The notes under the pieces: generated by a model | Database searches by the model: none | Told to the model about the DNA's origin: nothing | Seen by the model: the letters and a program-made list of their open reading frames with translations, nothing else | Part shown: positions 35,959-44,764 of the stretch, piece by piece | Layout of the letters: each line of letters begins with the position of its first letter | Position numbering within the stretch: position 1 is the first letter of the stretch | Source: Bacillota bacterium | GTDB taxonomy: Bacteria; Bacillota; Clostridia; Lachnospirales; Lachnospiraceae | DNA: 64,000 nucleotides | Direction of reading: 5' to 3' | Assembly (NCBI GenBank): GCA_023435895.1 | Contig: JAEZLH010000027.1 | Span: 372,001-436,000 of the forward strand | Position numbers and translations under genes: made by a program

Positions 35959-36205
35959 TGTTGGCTCTGGGAAAAGGACACGTGTAGATACCGAAACTCC
36001 ACTACACCAGTAGTTTAGATGTGCAAATACGGAGAATATAGTGGCTTCACTCAGTAAATTAGAACATGATGACAGTTATTGTGTCATCGTTGTAACACAT
36101 GATTTAGAATTAGCCAAAGCGGCAGATACACCAATATCATTGGGATTATCGTTAAGAAGAAATAGAACAGGCAGTCAGATGACTGCATCAAGGAGAACAA
36201 CATGA
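35959..36205 (+). pseudogene. Remnant of an ABC ATPase gene
   Basis: A single frame keeps a Walker-A-like VGSGKRT (35960-35980) and, after an in-frame TAG at 36011, the end of an ABC ATPase: NTENIVASLSKLEHDD then VIVVTHDLELAKAAD, with the H-loop His. The central 100 or so residues (Q-loop, signature, Walker B) are missing, so a large internal deletion has occurred. It lies directly after the FtsX-like permease and was almost certainly its ATPase partner. The remnant stop overlaps the next gene start by ATGA. Confidence 0.75.
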
Positions 36206-37056
36206 TTTACTTAAGAACTTTTACCTTTCCAACTGCTGACAGAGAGTTTGACTTTATTCTAGGTATCAAACGAACCTGCTATGATTCCTTTTATCCATTT
36301 CGAATATTATCAAAACATGAACTGGATAGACTTGGCTTCGATACGGTTACCATATTATATGGTGGCAACGGCTCGGGCAAATCCACTGCATTGAATGTTA
36401 TGGCTGAAAAGCTTGGAATCGCAAGAGATTCCGTTTATAATAAGTCCAATTTCTACCCGGATTATCTTACGTTATGCGAAGGGAATTACGATGAGGAAAT
36501 TCCGGGAAATAGCAGAATCATTACCAGTGACGATGTATTTGACTATATGTTGAATATTCGTAATCTCAGTGACGGGATTGACCGAAAGAGGGAGGAGTTG
36601 TTTGAGAATTATCTGGATTCAAAGTACTCCAATTTTCAAATGAAATCCCTGTCCGATTATGAACAACTAAAGAAAGTAAATAAATCCAGAAGTAAAACAC
36701 AGTCCCGTTTTGTTCGAAGCGAGTTAATCGATAATGTTAGGGAGTATTCCAATGGGGAAAGTGCCTATCGCTATTTTACTGAGAAAATCGGTGAGAATGG
36801 ACTATATCTTCTGGATGAGCCGGAGAACAGTCTTTCCCCTAAAAGACAATTAGAATTAATGAAGTTTATTGAAGAGTCAGCAAGGTTCTTTGGCTGTCAG
36901 TTTATTATATCCACTCACTCCCCGTTCCTACTTGCTATGAAGGGGGCGAGAATCTATAATCTTGATAAAAATCCGGTGGAGACTATGCGCTGGACGGAGC
37001 TTGAAAATGTTCGTACCTACTATGATTTTTTTAAAACTCATGAGGGTGAATTTTAA
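36202..37056 (+). CDS. AAA-family ATPase (ABC/OLD-like P-loop protein)
   Basis: This 284-residue soluble ATPase has Walker A GGNGSGKSTAL at about residues 52-62, Walker B LYLLDEPENSLSP and the H-loop-like IISTHSPFLLA. This is the compact SMC/ABC-like core found in AAA_21/AAA_15 proteins rather than a transporter subunit. No toprim or nuclease domain is attached. It could be a stand-alone member of an anti-phage or DNA-repair type ATPase family, but no partner gene is beside it. The ATG overlaps the ABC-remnant stop, which may reflect the deletion rather than real coupling. Confidence 0.83.
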   Translation: MIYLRTFTFPTADREFDFILGIKRTCYDSFYPFRILSKHELDRLGFDTVTILYGGNGSGKSTALNVMAEKLGIARDSVYNKSNFYPDYLTLCEGNYDEEIPGNSRIITSDDVFDYMLNIRNLSDGIDRKREELFENYLDSKYSNFQMKSLSDYEQLKKVNKSRSKTQSRFVRSELIDNVREYSNGESAYRYFTEKIGENGLYLLDEPENSLSPKRQLELMKFIEESARFFGCQFIISTHSPFLLAMKGARIYNLDKNPVETMRWTELENVRTYYDFFKTHEGEF

Positions 37057-37164
37057 AATGTAATTTTTGACATTCTTATCAATTGATGTAGGGATCATAT
37101 AAGTTTCGGATACCTTTAAGCTACAATGAATAAAAATAATGGAATAGGAGAGGGAAAAAAGGAG

Positions 37165-38094
37165 ATGAAGAAACTATCAAAATTAGCTTTTGAAGAAGTG
37201 AATAATTGGTTATACCGTAATGCAAGACCTCTTGATCTGGCTCTATATCAATATCATTTTGAACAGGGAAGTAAGGATGAAGTGCTTCAAATCCTGCAAT
37301 GCTACCAAAACAGTGACGGAGGATTTGGTAACACCATTGACCCGGACAGCTGGAATCCAGCTTCCACCCCATATAATGCTCAAATCGTTATAAAAATGCT
37401 GCGACAGATTGATTTCGTTGATGTGACTCACCCGATTTATACGGGGATTTTTCGCTATCTTGAGGATACCGAGTTCCAGTCGGAACAGGGATGGTTTTTT
37501 ACAATTCCTTCAAACGATAACTACCCTCATGGAATTTGGTGGAGCTATAACCCGGAGAGTAACTCTTATCAAAATGTAGGTACAACTGCCAGCTTATGTG
37601 GTTTCCTACTTCGTTATGGAGATAAATCGTCTAAATTGTATCAAATAGCGTTAGGTTATACAAAGATGCTTCTAGCAAGATTGAGTGTGGAGAAGGAGCA
37701 TGGAGATATGGGGGTTGGGGGATATTGCGAATTATTAGAGGATATGGAAGCGGCTGAACTATCGGATGAATTTAATTTGCAGGAGGTATCAGAGCAGATT
37801 TCCTTATTGGTAAAAGACAAAATCGAGAAAGATAAGGATAACTTTATGGCGAATCCTTTAGAGTTCGTTTTGTCACCGAACAGCAGATATTACGAGGATA
37901 ATAAGCAGGACGTTGAGAGCGCATTGGACACAATCATTGAAGGAAGACCTGCCAATGGTGTATGGGATATTCCTTGGGAATGGTACAATGAATTTACAGC
38001 CTCGAAGAATTTTGCAATTACTGAAAACTGGTGGAAAGCTGCTAAAGCAACAGATAAGTTGATGCAGTTGAGGAATTTTGGGCGGTTGGAATGA
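37165..38094 (+). CDS. Uncharacterised alpha/alpha-toroid-like protein
   Basis: This protein of about 309 residues has no signal peptide. Its NSDGGFGNTIDPDSWNP and NPESNSYQNVGTTAS segments resemble the QW/prenyltransferase repeat of squalene-cyclase-like alpha/alpha toroids. Many clostridial single genes of this length share this look and have no known function. The DxDD catalytic motif of cyclases was not found, so a cyclase role should not be assumed. ATG 37165 follows AGGAGAGGG; ATG 37126 in the same frame is an alternative. It stands alone. Confidence 0.65.
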   Translation: MKKLSKLAFEEVNNWLYRNARPLDLALYQYHFEQGSKDEVLQILQCYQNSDGGFGNTIDPDSWNPASTPYNAQIVIKMLRQIDFVDVTHPIYTGIFRYLEDTEFQSEQGWFFTIPSNDNYPHGIWWSYNPESNSYQNVGTTASLCGFLLRYGDKSSKLYQIALGYTKMLLARLSVEKEHGDMGVGGYCELLEDMEAAELSDEFNLQEVSEQISLLVKDKIEKDKDNFMANPLEFVLSPNSRYYEDNKQDVESALDTIIEGRPANGVWDIPWEWYNEFTASKNFAITENWWKAAKATDKLMQLRNFGRLE

Positions 38095-38154
38095 TTGAAG
38101 AGTCCAGATGATATACCTAGTGATAGGAGATCATAAGGAGAGGAGCTACATAGG

Positions 38155-38700
38155 ATGATTCAAATGCTTATCGGGTTTGTATTTGTTTTTCTTGATTTTG
38201 ACATAACTCATAATATATCAAAGATAGGACTATTACCAGATTTTATCGGGTATATTTTTCTATACAAAGGACTACAGGAACTGGCTAAAGATAGTCCCTT
38301 ATTTAAAAAAATGAAGCCTTATACAATAGGAATGGCTATTTATACGGGGATACTATACTTTTGTGATTTAAAAGGATTTACTTTATATTTGGGTGGATAT
38401 TCGTTGATATTACGGGTAATTTCTTTCATTTTTTCACTTTATATATCCTACAAAATCATAATGGGAATTATCAAAATTGAAGAAGTCAATGAGAGTGATT
38501 TAAATGGTGATACTTTGAAACGTATCTGGATTCAACGTACTATATTCGCGGTTTTGACCATAATGTTTGTTTTTATTTTTAAAGTATATATCATCCTCAA
38601 TGTTTTAACCGCAGCTCTTTCCATCTATTTTCTTTTTGAGTTTAAAAAGGCAAAAAGGCTGTATGATGATATGAAATACCGAATGGATTGGAGGGAGTGA
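38155..38700 (+). CDS. Small multi-pass membrane protein, paralogue 1
   Basis: This 181-residue protein has four or five membrane segments. It shares a clear pattern with the 39643-40176 product: KIGLLPDFIGYIFLYKGLQEL, then KMKPYTIGMAIYTGILY, IIMGIIKIEE, NGDTLKRIW and a final membrane segment ending in F(K/N)(K/Q)(A/S)K. I know no function. The paired genes flank an APH-type kinase gene. ATG is preceded by GGAGAGGAG. Confidence 0.72.
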   Translation: MIQMLIGFVFVFLDFDITHNISKIGLLPDFIGYIFLYKGLQELAKDSPLFKKMKPYTIGMAIYTGILYFCDLKGFTLYLGGYSLILRVISFIFSLYISYKIIMGIIKIEEVNESDLNGDTLKRIWIQRTIFAVLTIMFVFIFKVYIILNVLTAALSIYFLFEFKKAKRLYDDMKYRMDWRE

Positions 38701-38739
38701 GATCGAAATAACTTTGGATTATAGATCTTCTTAGATAAA

Positions 38740-38913
38740 ATGAAAGATAAAAATAATACATACAACAATGAAAATAACTCAAGCAATGTGATCTTGTTTC
38801 CGGTAATGGAAGAGTTAAAAAATGAATTTGAAGAACACAGAATTCAGTTATCCATGCTTGTTTTAGAAAGGGATAAACATGAACAAATTATTAGGCATAG
38901 GCAATACCGCTAA
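38740..38913 (+). pseudogene. Short ORF resembling a gene N-terminus cut by the kinase gene
   Basis: A 57-codon frame begins MKDKNNTYNNE and continues NVILFPVMEELKNEFEEHRIQLSMLVLERDKHEQII before running into the APH gene in another frame. The ELK.EFEE.R.QLSMLVLERD segment recalls a helical region I associate with DnaJ-related clostridial proteins, by memory only. There is no good ribosome binding site. It is probably the stump of a gene truncated at a deletion junction near 38895, though a genuine short peptide is possible. Confidence 0.3.
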
Positions 38914-39607
38914 TGTTTATGAATGGGATAATGGCAAGGTTCTAAAGTTATTTCACGAAGGCTATCCACGTGACGCTGTTGAAAAAGAATATAATAATGC
39001 TATAGCCATAGCTGCACTGGATTTCAACAAGCCAAGAGCATATAAAACAATAGCCTATAAGAACAGCTATGGTATTATATATGACAAGATTTCAGGGGAA
39101 TCACTCTTAGATATCGTTCTTAAGGATGGTGATATCAATCAATGTGCCGAGTATATGGCAAATATCCATCGGAACATGTTAAGTCACGAGATCAATAATG
39201 TACCCAATTACAAAGATAGTTTGAAATCTATGACTTCGAGGATATTATCGGAGGATAAGAGAAGGGAAGCGAATCTATTAATTGATCAGTTGGAGGATGG
39301 AAATGTTTTTTGCCATGGAGATTTTCATCCAGGAAATATTATTGTATCTGAAGGAAAAGCATTCGTTATTGATTTTATGAATGTTTGCCATGGTAATTAT
39401 CTATATGATATCGCTCGAACGGTTTTCTTAATAGAATATACTCCGGTACCGCCGGAAACTGTAGGCCGTGAAGAACTTTATAATTTTAAAAAGAAGCTAT
39501 CCGAGGTTTATCTTACTAAGATGAACGTGTCAAAGGATAGGATAAAGAACTATCTTAATACAATTTCAATCGTACGTCAGATTGAGTGTCCGCAAGAATA
39601 TGTGTAG
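38879..39607 (+). CDS. APH-family phosphotransferase
   Basis: This 242-residue kinase has the aminoglycoside-phosphotransferase fold, with an N-terminal ATP-binding lobe (GIGNTANVYEWDNGKVLKLF), catalytic loop CHGDFHPGN and metal-binding VIDFMN. Family members phosphorylate small molecules such as aminoglycosides, choline, homoserine or sugars; the substrate cannot be told here. The start ATG has AAAGGGA upstream and lies inside the end of the 38740-38913 frame. Paralogous membrane-protein genes lie on either side. Confidence 0.86.
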   Translation: MNKLLGIGNTANVYEWDNGKVLKLFHEGYPRDAVEKEYNNAIAIAALDFNKPRAYKTIAYKNSYGIIYDKISGESLLDIVLKDGDINQCAEYMANIHRNMLSHEINNVPNYKDSLKSMTSRILSEDKRREANLLIDQLEDGNVFCHGDFHPGNIIVSEGKAFVIDFMNVCHGNYLYDIARTVFLIEYTPVPPETVGREELYNFKKKLSEVYLTKMNVSKDRIKNYLNTISIVRQIECPQEYV

Positions 39608-39642
39608 AACTGCAACCAAATAATAGGAATGGGGGAAAAACA

Positions 39643-40176
39643 ATGAGCAATATTTTTATTGGATTTATTTTTATATTTTTTAATTTTACTCTAAATCTTG
39701 GAGGAGCAAAGATCGGACTTATCCCAGATTTTATCGGTTATATCATGATAAGCAGAGGATTACTTGAATTAAATCAAGAAAGTCCAATGTTCATGAAGGT
39801 GAAGCCTTATGCAACAGGAATGGCAGTGTATACGGGTGTACTATATGCTTTAGATTTGTTAGGAATTACTGCTTTGGGAGGAGGACTAGGAATATTATTA
39901 GGGATCATAGCTTTAATTATATCACTCTATATTACCTATATGATTATTATGGGAATTCTTGAAATGGAGAAGGTATACAATACAAATCTAAATGGCAATA
40001 CTTTGAAAGGTATCTGGACTTTACGTGCGGTATTTTCCGTACTGATCTATACCTCCTTCTTCTTTCCAATTGGAGTAGCTATTTTTGCCGTCTTATCGTT
40101 TATTATAGCAATTTATTTTTTAGTTATATTTAATCAATCAAAGAACTTGTACTATGGTATGAAAAATCGATATTAA
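39643..40176 (+). CDS. Small multi-pass membrane protein, paralogue 2
   Basis: This 177-residue protein has four or five membrane segments and is clearly related to the 38155-38700 product. Shared blocks are KIGLIPDFIGYIMISRGLLEL, KVKPYATGMAVYTGVLY, MIIMGILEME and NGNTLKGIW. ATG 39643 has GGGGGAAA upstream. It starts 36 bases after the APH gene stop. Function is unknown. Confidence 0.72.
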   Translation: MSNIFIGFIFIFFNFTLNLGGAKIGLIPDFIGYIMISRGLLELNQESPMFMKVKPYATGMAVYTGVLYALDLLGITALGGGLGILLGIIALIISLYITYMIIMGILEMEKVYNTNLNGNTLKGIWTLRAVFSVLIYTSFFFPIGVAIFAVLSFIIAIYFLVIFNQSKNLYYGMKNRY

Positions 40177-40241
40177 GTGAGAGCTAAACGGCAAAAACCT
40201 TTGACCGGCTACATACTCAAATAGGGGCGAGATAGAATAAT

Positions 40242-41207
40242 ATGAAAAAGATACTTAAAACTAAGAAATTTATTACGTTGTGCATATTAATTGTTTTATT
40301 AACGATAGGATCAATATGGCAATTAATTATGGTTCGACATGAATTAAAAAATAGTTCACCTCCGGGAACCTTCGTTGACGTTGGAACATATAAAGCACAT
40401 TGTTACACGAAGGGTGAAGGGGAGATTGCCTTTGTATTTATTACAGGCTCCGGTACACCATTAGCGTACAGTGACTTCTATTTACTTCAAGATGAATTAT
40501 CTCACTTTGGACAAACCATATCCTTCGACCATGCTGGGAGCGGATGGAGTACTCCTACAACTTCGGTTCGAACCATTGATAATCTGAACCAAGAACTTTC
40601 CGCGGTTATCGATGCATTAGCGCCGGGCAAGCCTATTGTTTTACTTTGCCATTCCCTAGGATCCTTAGAAGCAATTCATTACGCGCAGGTATTTCCTGAG
40701 AAGGTAAAAGGAATCGTATTTTTTGATTCCGGCTCACCAGAGTTATATAGTAAGTATTCGGAATTTGGTGCTTTTATGTTAAATCGTAGCCTAGGAGCAA
40801 TTAGGACGATTGGGCTTAATCGTATCTTGGGAGAATCCGGACTATTATTACCTATGTATGGTGAAAACCTCAGAAATCATCAGTTACCTAGGGAGGTTAA
40901 GAAGCTTGATAAGTTAATGTATTATAAGCTAGTGGGCAATCCCTCATCTCTTAATACAATCAAACATATTAATGAAAATGCGAAAACGGTGTTAGCTGGG
41001 GATAAATTAAGAAATACTCCCATCCTTGTACTTTCTTCAGATAACGGATCAAAATGGAATGATGATCAGCTTAAGCTTGCAGCATGGTCAACCAATAACA
41101 AGCAAGTGAAGATAAAAGGGGGCGAACACTATATTTATTGGTCAAATGTTAAAGAGGTGTTAAGCTGTATAAAGGAATATATAGAAGAGAAAATATTAGG
41201 GAAGTAA
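40242..41207 (+). CDS. Membrane-anchored alpha/beta hydrolase
   Basis: This 321-residue hydrolase has an N-terminal membrane anchor (about 12-30) and an alpha/beta fold. The oxyanion region is ITGSGTP, the strand-loop is SFDHAGSGWS, the nucleophile elbow is CHSLGS (Ser replaces nothing essential; Cys replaces the usual first Gly), a late acid lies near VLSSDNGS, and the catalytic His is in GGEHYIYW. It probably cleaves an ester, lactone or lipid at the outer membrane face; the substrate is unknown. The start is ATG with a weak GGGGCGAGA site. Confidence 0.85.
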   Translation: MKKILKTKKFITLCILIVLLTIGSIWQLIMVRHELKNSSPPGTFVDVGTYKAHCYTKGEGEIAFVFITGSGTPLAYSDFYLLQDELSHFGQTISFDHAGSGWSTPTTSVRTIDNLNQELSAVIDALAPGKPIVLLCHSLGSLEAIHYAQVFPEKVKGIVFFDSGSPELYSKYSEFGAFMLNRSLGAIRTIGLNRILGESGLLLPMYGENLRNHQLPREVKKLDKLMYYKLVGNPSSLNTIKHINENAKTVLAGDKLRNTPILVLSSDNGSKWNDDQLKLAAWSTNNKQVKIKGGEHYIYWSNVKEVLSCIKEYIEEKILGK

Positions 41208-41303
41208 AGTAAGTAAGATGTGGCAAGAAATGGGTAAGAAATTAGTAAGAAGTGAGCATGAAATGAGTAAGAAATGAGCAAGAAGAAAGCAAGAAGTGAG
41301 AGT

Positions 41304-41398
41304 AGCAAAAGTCTGAGCATTAATGCAGCTAATGTTATGAATACTCCAGAGCAAATATTTGCCCATGCTTTGAGAAGCAAAAGTCTGAGCATTAATGC
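41304..41398 (+). repeat. 23-bp direct repeat, 72 bp apart, in a purine-rich gap
   Basis: An exact 23-base copy starting AGCAAAAGTCTGAGC occurs at 41304-41326 and 41376-41398, and the similarity continues for several bases. The preceding 41208-41303 sequence is a degenerate GTAAGAAATGAG-type simple repeat. The 41208-41530 gap contains no convincing gene; short frames over the repeat are artefacts. Confidence 0.75.
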
Positions 41399-41530
41399 GG
41401 TTAATGCTATGGTGGTTGAATATTTGATAAAACTTGGACATAATAACACAATAAAATGAATAGCTGAGAAAATACGGATAGTCATTTATTACATCAGTTC
41501 ATTACAATGAATCAAATGAGGAGAACGCGT

Positions 41531-42097
41531 ATGAATAATGAGAAAACGACATTATTACCGGAGCAACAGGAGGAATTTATTAATATATTAAAAGCCCGTT
41601 TTGAGAAAAATATGGATCGTCATAAAGAGCTTACCTGGGCTAAGGTACAAGAAAGACTTGAAACCGACCCTTCAAAAATCCAATCACTCTATGAAATGGA
41701 TATAACCGGTGGTGAACCGGATGTGATAGGGTTTCGTGATGAAAGTGGTGAATTTGTCTTTTGTGATTGTTCCGCAGAAAGTCCAAAGGGACGAAGAAGT
41801 ATTTGCTATGATTTACAAGCCTTGGAATCTCGTAAAGAACATAAACCCCATACAGATGCAATGAGTATGGCCGCAGAGATGGGGATTGAACTCTTAACTG
41901 AAGAAAAATATAGAGAGCTTCAAAAACTGGGGAATTTCGATATAAAAACCTCTAGTTGGATTAAAACCCCAGATAACATCAGAAAGCTTGGAGGAGCTCT
42001 TTTTTGCGACCGACGTTACGATACCGTATTTGTGTACCATAACGGAGCGGAGTCTTATTATGGTGCAAGGGGATTCCGAGGTATGTTGCTGGTGTGA
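41531..42097 (+). CDS. DUF4256-family protein
   Basis: This 188-residue soluble protein matches the DUF4256 pattern: a helical start, then EMDITGGEPDVIGFRDESGEFVF, CDCSAESPKGRRSICYDLQAL and a C-terminal GALFCDRRYDTVFVYHNGAESYYGARGFRG. The family occurs widely in bacteria as single genes without known function. The conserved Cys, Glu and Asp residues suggest an enzyme. ATG 41531 has GAGGAG seven bases upstream. It has no operon partners. Confidence 0.83.
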   Translation: MNNEKTTLLPEQQEEFINILKARFEKNMDRHKELTWAKVQERLETDPSKIQSLYEMDITGGEPDVIGFRDESGEFVFCDCSAESPKGRRSICYDLQALESRKEHKPHTDAMSMAAEMGIELLTEEKYRELQKLGNFDIKTSSWIKTPDNIRKLGGALFCDRRYDTVFVYHNGAESYYGARGFRGMLLV

Positions 42098-42216
42098 ATT
42101 CTGTAGAAAAAGATAGCTCTTAATTGTGAGAAGTATAGATATTGGGAATAAAGCTTTTTAATAGTATAGGAATAGGTTTTTTAAAGCTCTAAGCTGTAGC
42201 CACTGATTTAGTAGGG

Positions 42217-42266
42217 TAAGTCACTATCAATTTCAGAATTTCGTATCTGTCATTGATAGTGACTTA
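42217..42266. promoter_or_regulatory. Perfect 15-bp inverted repeat upstream of the SnoaL-like gene
   Basis: TAAGTCACTATCAAT (42217-42231) and ATTGATAGTGACTTA (42252-42266) are exact reverse complements with a 20-base loop. The right arm ends about six bases before the GGGGAGGA of the next gene. It lacks a T tract, so it is more likely an operator or a leader hairpin that affects translation. Confidence 0.6.
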
Positions 42267-42290
42267 AAATATGGGGAGGACTGTTGAAGG

Positions 42291-42698
42291 GTGAAGGATT
42301 TTAATGCTGAGTTAATAAAGAGATTACATAATGAAGTGTGGAGTGAAGGGAATATCGATGTCTTAAATGAAATATGTTCAAAAGATTTTGTCGACTATAT
42401 TTCTGATGATAAGATCAAAAGTTTAGATTCCTATAAAAATATGGTTACAGAGTTTAGAAAAGCATTTCCTGATTGGAAGGAACGGATTCAGGAACTTATT
42501 ATTTCTGGGGATAAGGTTGTATCACGTTATTCCAGTAGCGGTACTCATTTAGGGGTATTATTTAATACGATTCAGCCAACTGGAAAGATTGTTACATTAA
42601 ATGAGATAGCAATATTTTATATCAAGGAAGGGAAAATATCGGAGCAAAGAGGGATTTTTGACTTATATGCGTTGTATAAGCAACTGGGTGTCGTGTAG
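42291..42698 (+). CDS. SnoaL-like / ester-cyclase-type protein
   Basis: This 135-residue NTF2-fold protein has the WSEGNIDVLNEICSKDFVDY start, a conserved FRKAFPDWKERI and the GKIVTLNEIAIFYIKEGKISEQRGIFD end typical of SnoaL-like polyketide cyclase/ester-cyclase relatives. Many such proteins in non-producers have no known substrate. The start is GTG with GGGGAGGA upstream. The strong inverted repeat just before it may control expression. Confidence 0.85.
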   Translation: MKDFNAELIKRLHNEVWSEGNIDVLNEICSKDFVDYISDDKIKSLDSYKNMVTEFRKAFPDWKERIQELIISGDKVVSRYSSSGTHLGVLFNTIQPTGKIVTLNEIAIFYIKEGKISEQRGIFDLYALYKQLGVV

Positions 42699-42915
42699 CT
42701 TTGTAGGTATCATGATAGATGGAATAAAGAATTTTTCGATTTACGGACATAAAATTGATGTTAATAGAATAGAAAAAAGCACTCTCTGGATAATAGAAAG
42801 ATATAATCATATTAATTCCATTTACACAATAGATAACGTGAAGAATTAATTTATATCATTTTATAGTCAGATTAAGTATATCTAATGTATGGAGTATGCT
42901 GAAATGGAGGCAAAA

Positions 42916-43443
42916 ATGAACTTAACAATTCGACTTGGAATGAAAAAGGATATTAATGAAATAGAACAGTTATATAATGATATAAATGATCATTTGGCAA
43001 GTACAAACAATTATCCAGGATGGTTAAAAGGGGTCTACCCTGTTCGAGAAAATGCAGAAAGCGGGATAGAGAAGCAATGTTTATATGTTGCAGAATATAA
43101 TAACAGGATAGTGGGATCAATTATCTTACTTAATGAACCGGAGCAAGCTTACCTTCCTGTTCAATGGATGCAGAATTTGGACTATAAGGAAGTATCCGTA
43201 ATACATACCTTTCTTGTACACCCAGAATACCAGGGAAAAGGAATTGCACGTGAGATGCTGAATTTTGCTGAAGCCGTAGGAAGAGAAATGAATATAAAAT
43301 CGCTAAGGCTTGATGTGTATGAGAATAATTTACCAGCAATCAGCCTATATGAAAAAAGCGGATTTTGCTATATTGACACCGTAGATTTGGGACTTGGTAA
43401 TTACAATTTACATTGGTTTAAATTATATGAGAAGCTTTTGTAA
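42916..43443 (+). CDS. GNAT-family acetyltransferase
   Basis: This 175-residue N-acetyltransferase has the acyl-CoA-binding motif HPEYQGKGIAREML and the C-terminal LRLDVYENNLPAISLYEKSGF typical of the RimI-like group. The substrate is unknown. ATG 42916 has GGAGG six bases upstream, a better start than the in-frame ATG 42889 or 42904. The CAT-like gene follows after about 35 bases, so the two may be co-transcribed. Confidence 0.88.
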   Translation: MNLTIRLGMKKDINEIEQLYNDINDHLASTNNYPGWLKGVYPVRENAESGIEKQCLYVAEYNNRIVGSIILLNEPEQAYLPVQWMQNLDYKEVSVIHTFLVHPEYQGKGIAREMLNFAEAVGREMNIKSLRLDVYENNLPAISLYEKSGFCYIDTVDLGLGNYNLHWFKLYEKLL

Positions 43444-43478
43444 GAATTATCTATATTGAGTTTTGAGGAGTGAGGATT

Positions 43479-44108
43479 ATGGAAAGTAAGTACAAAGTTA
43501 TTGATGAAGCGAATTGGAAGAGGGCACTGCATTGTCAAATTTTCAGGAACTATATAGAGCCCTCCTATTGTGTTACCTTTGAGTTGGACATTACGAATTT
43601 CTTGACAAAGGTACGGCATATGAAATATTCATTTACTTTTTCTCTGATTTATGCAGTCACAAAATGTGCGAATGAAATTGAAGAGTTCCGCTATCGCTTT
43701 ATAGATAATCAGATTGTACTTTATGATCGAATCAATACAGCGTTTACCTACCTAGATAAAGGTAGTGAACTTTTTAAGGTAGTGAATGTTGAAATGCAGG
43801 ATACCTTAGAAAGTTATGTTACTTTAGCAGCCATAAGTGCAGAAAATCAAAGAGAATATTTTACTGGTCCGCTGGGTAATGATGTTTATCAATTTTCACC
43901 CATGCCATGGGTATCCTATACACATATTTCGCATACTATTTCAGGAAAGAAGGATAGTGCCACACCTCTCTTTGATTGGGGAAAGTACTTTGAACGAGAT
44001 GGGAAAATGCTTCTTCCTTTTTCGGTTCAAGTGCATCATTCTTTTATAGATGGGTTACATATTGGAAAGTTATCGGTAGCATTACAGGATTATTTGAACC
44101 AATTTTGA
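43479..44108 (+). CDS. Chloramphenicol acetyltransferase-family protein
   Basis: This protein of about 209 residues belongs to the CAT/type A family. The catalytic motif HHSFIDGLH (consensus HHxxxDG) is near the C-terminus, and SFTFSLIYAVTKCANEIEEFRYR and PMPWVSYTHISH match family core segments. Whether it inactivates chloramphenicol is not known; many clostridial homologues do not. ATG 43479 has GAGGAG upstream. It follows a GNAT gene. Confidence 0.87.
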   Translation: MESKYKVIDEANWKRALHCQIFRNYIEPSYCVTFELDITNFLTKVRHMKYSFTFSLIYAVTKCANEIEEFRYRFIDNQIVLYDRINTAFTYLDKGSELFKVVNVEMQDTLESYVTLAAISAENQREYFTGPLGNDVYQFSPMPWVSYTHISHTISGKKDSATPLFDWGKYFERDGKMLLPFSVQVHHSFIDGLHIGKLSVALQDYLNQF

Positions 44109-44265
44109 GTGTTTGTAAGTTACGCATCGGGTATAGGGGAGCATGGCAATTTTATAACGTTCTTTAAATTATGATTATAAGCCTAACTATAATATGTTTC
44201 AAAATGATCTAAGCATATTAAGATTACTAATATCCCCAACAATTAGAAAGCTAACGGAGGATTTT

Positions 44266-44754
44266 ATGGACGGAAAACTAAGGAATATGGCATCCGTTTA
44301 TTTAATGGATGGAGAGAAAATATTATATCTTTATAGAATGGGTTCCAGAGTAGTGAGCGACTCCTATGTAGGGACAGCAGGCGGACATTTTGAAAAGGAA
44401 GAGCTTAATGATGCCAGGGCTTGTGTACTCCGTGAATTATATGAAGAGAGTGGATTGTTGGAAGAGGATATTCAGGATTTATCTCTTAGGTACATAACTT
44501 TACGCCTCATTAATAATGAAATCAGGCAAAATTATTATTTTTTCGCAAATCTGAAAAATCCTAAGATGGCAATCAATAGTAATGAAGGAGTTCTCGAAAG
44601 GTTCGATAGAAATGAAAGTTCTTCACTTGAAATGCCTTTTACGTCCCGATATGTGATTGATCATTTTACGAAGATTGGGATAAACACAAACTTCTTGTAT
44701 GGCGGGATTGCCACAAGTAGGGGAATTGATTTTGTTGAGATGTCAGAATTCTAA
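44266..44754 (+). CDS. NUDIX hydrolase
   Basis: This 162-residue protein has a NUDIX box with two extra residues: GGHFEKEELNDARACVLRELYEESGL. The REL.EES core that binds metal is intact. NUDIX enzymes cleave nucleoside diphosphates linked to other groups; the substrate is unknown. ATG 44266 has GGAGG five bases upstream and is preferred over ATG 44194, which would add 24 residues without a site. Confidence 0.85.
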   Translation: MDGKLRNMASVYLMDGEKILYLYRMGSRVVSDSYVGTAGGHFEKEELNDARACVLRELYEESGLLEEDIQDLSLRYITLRLINNEIRQNYYFFANLKNPKMAINSNEGVLERFDRNESSSLEMPFTSRYVIDHFTKIGINTNFLYGGIATSRGIDFVEMSEF

Positions 44755-44764
44755 TTAAATACCA

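Noticed and set aside
36202..37056. Anti-phage defence system around the AAA ATPase
   Set aside because: The ATPase is of a type used in such systems, but no nuclease, reverse transcriptase or other effector gene is next to it.
42658..42849. 63-residue ORF overlapping the end of the SnoaL-like gene
   Set aside because: It has no ribosome binding site, overlaps a better-supported gene and reads like random AT-rich sequence.
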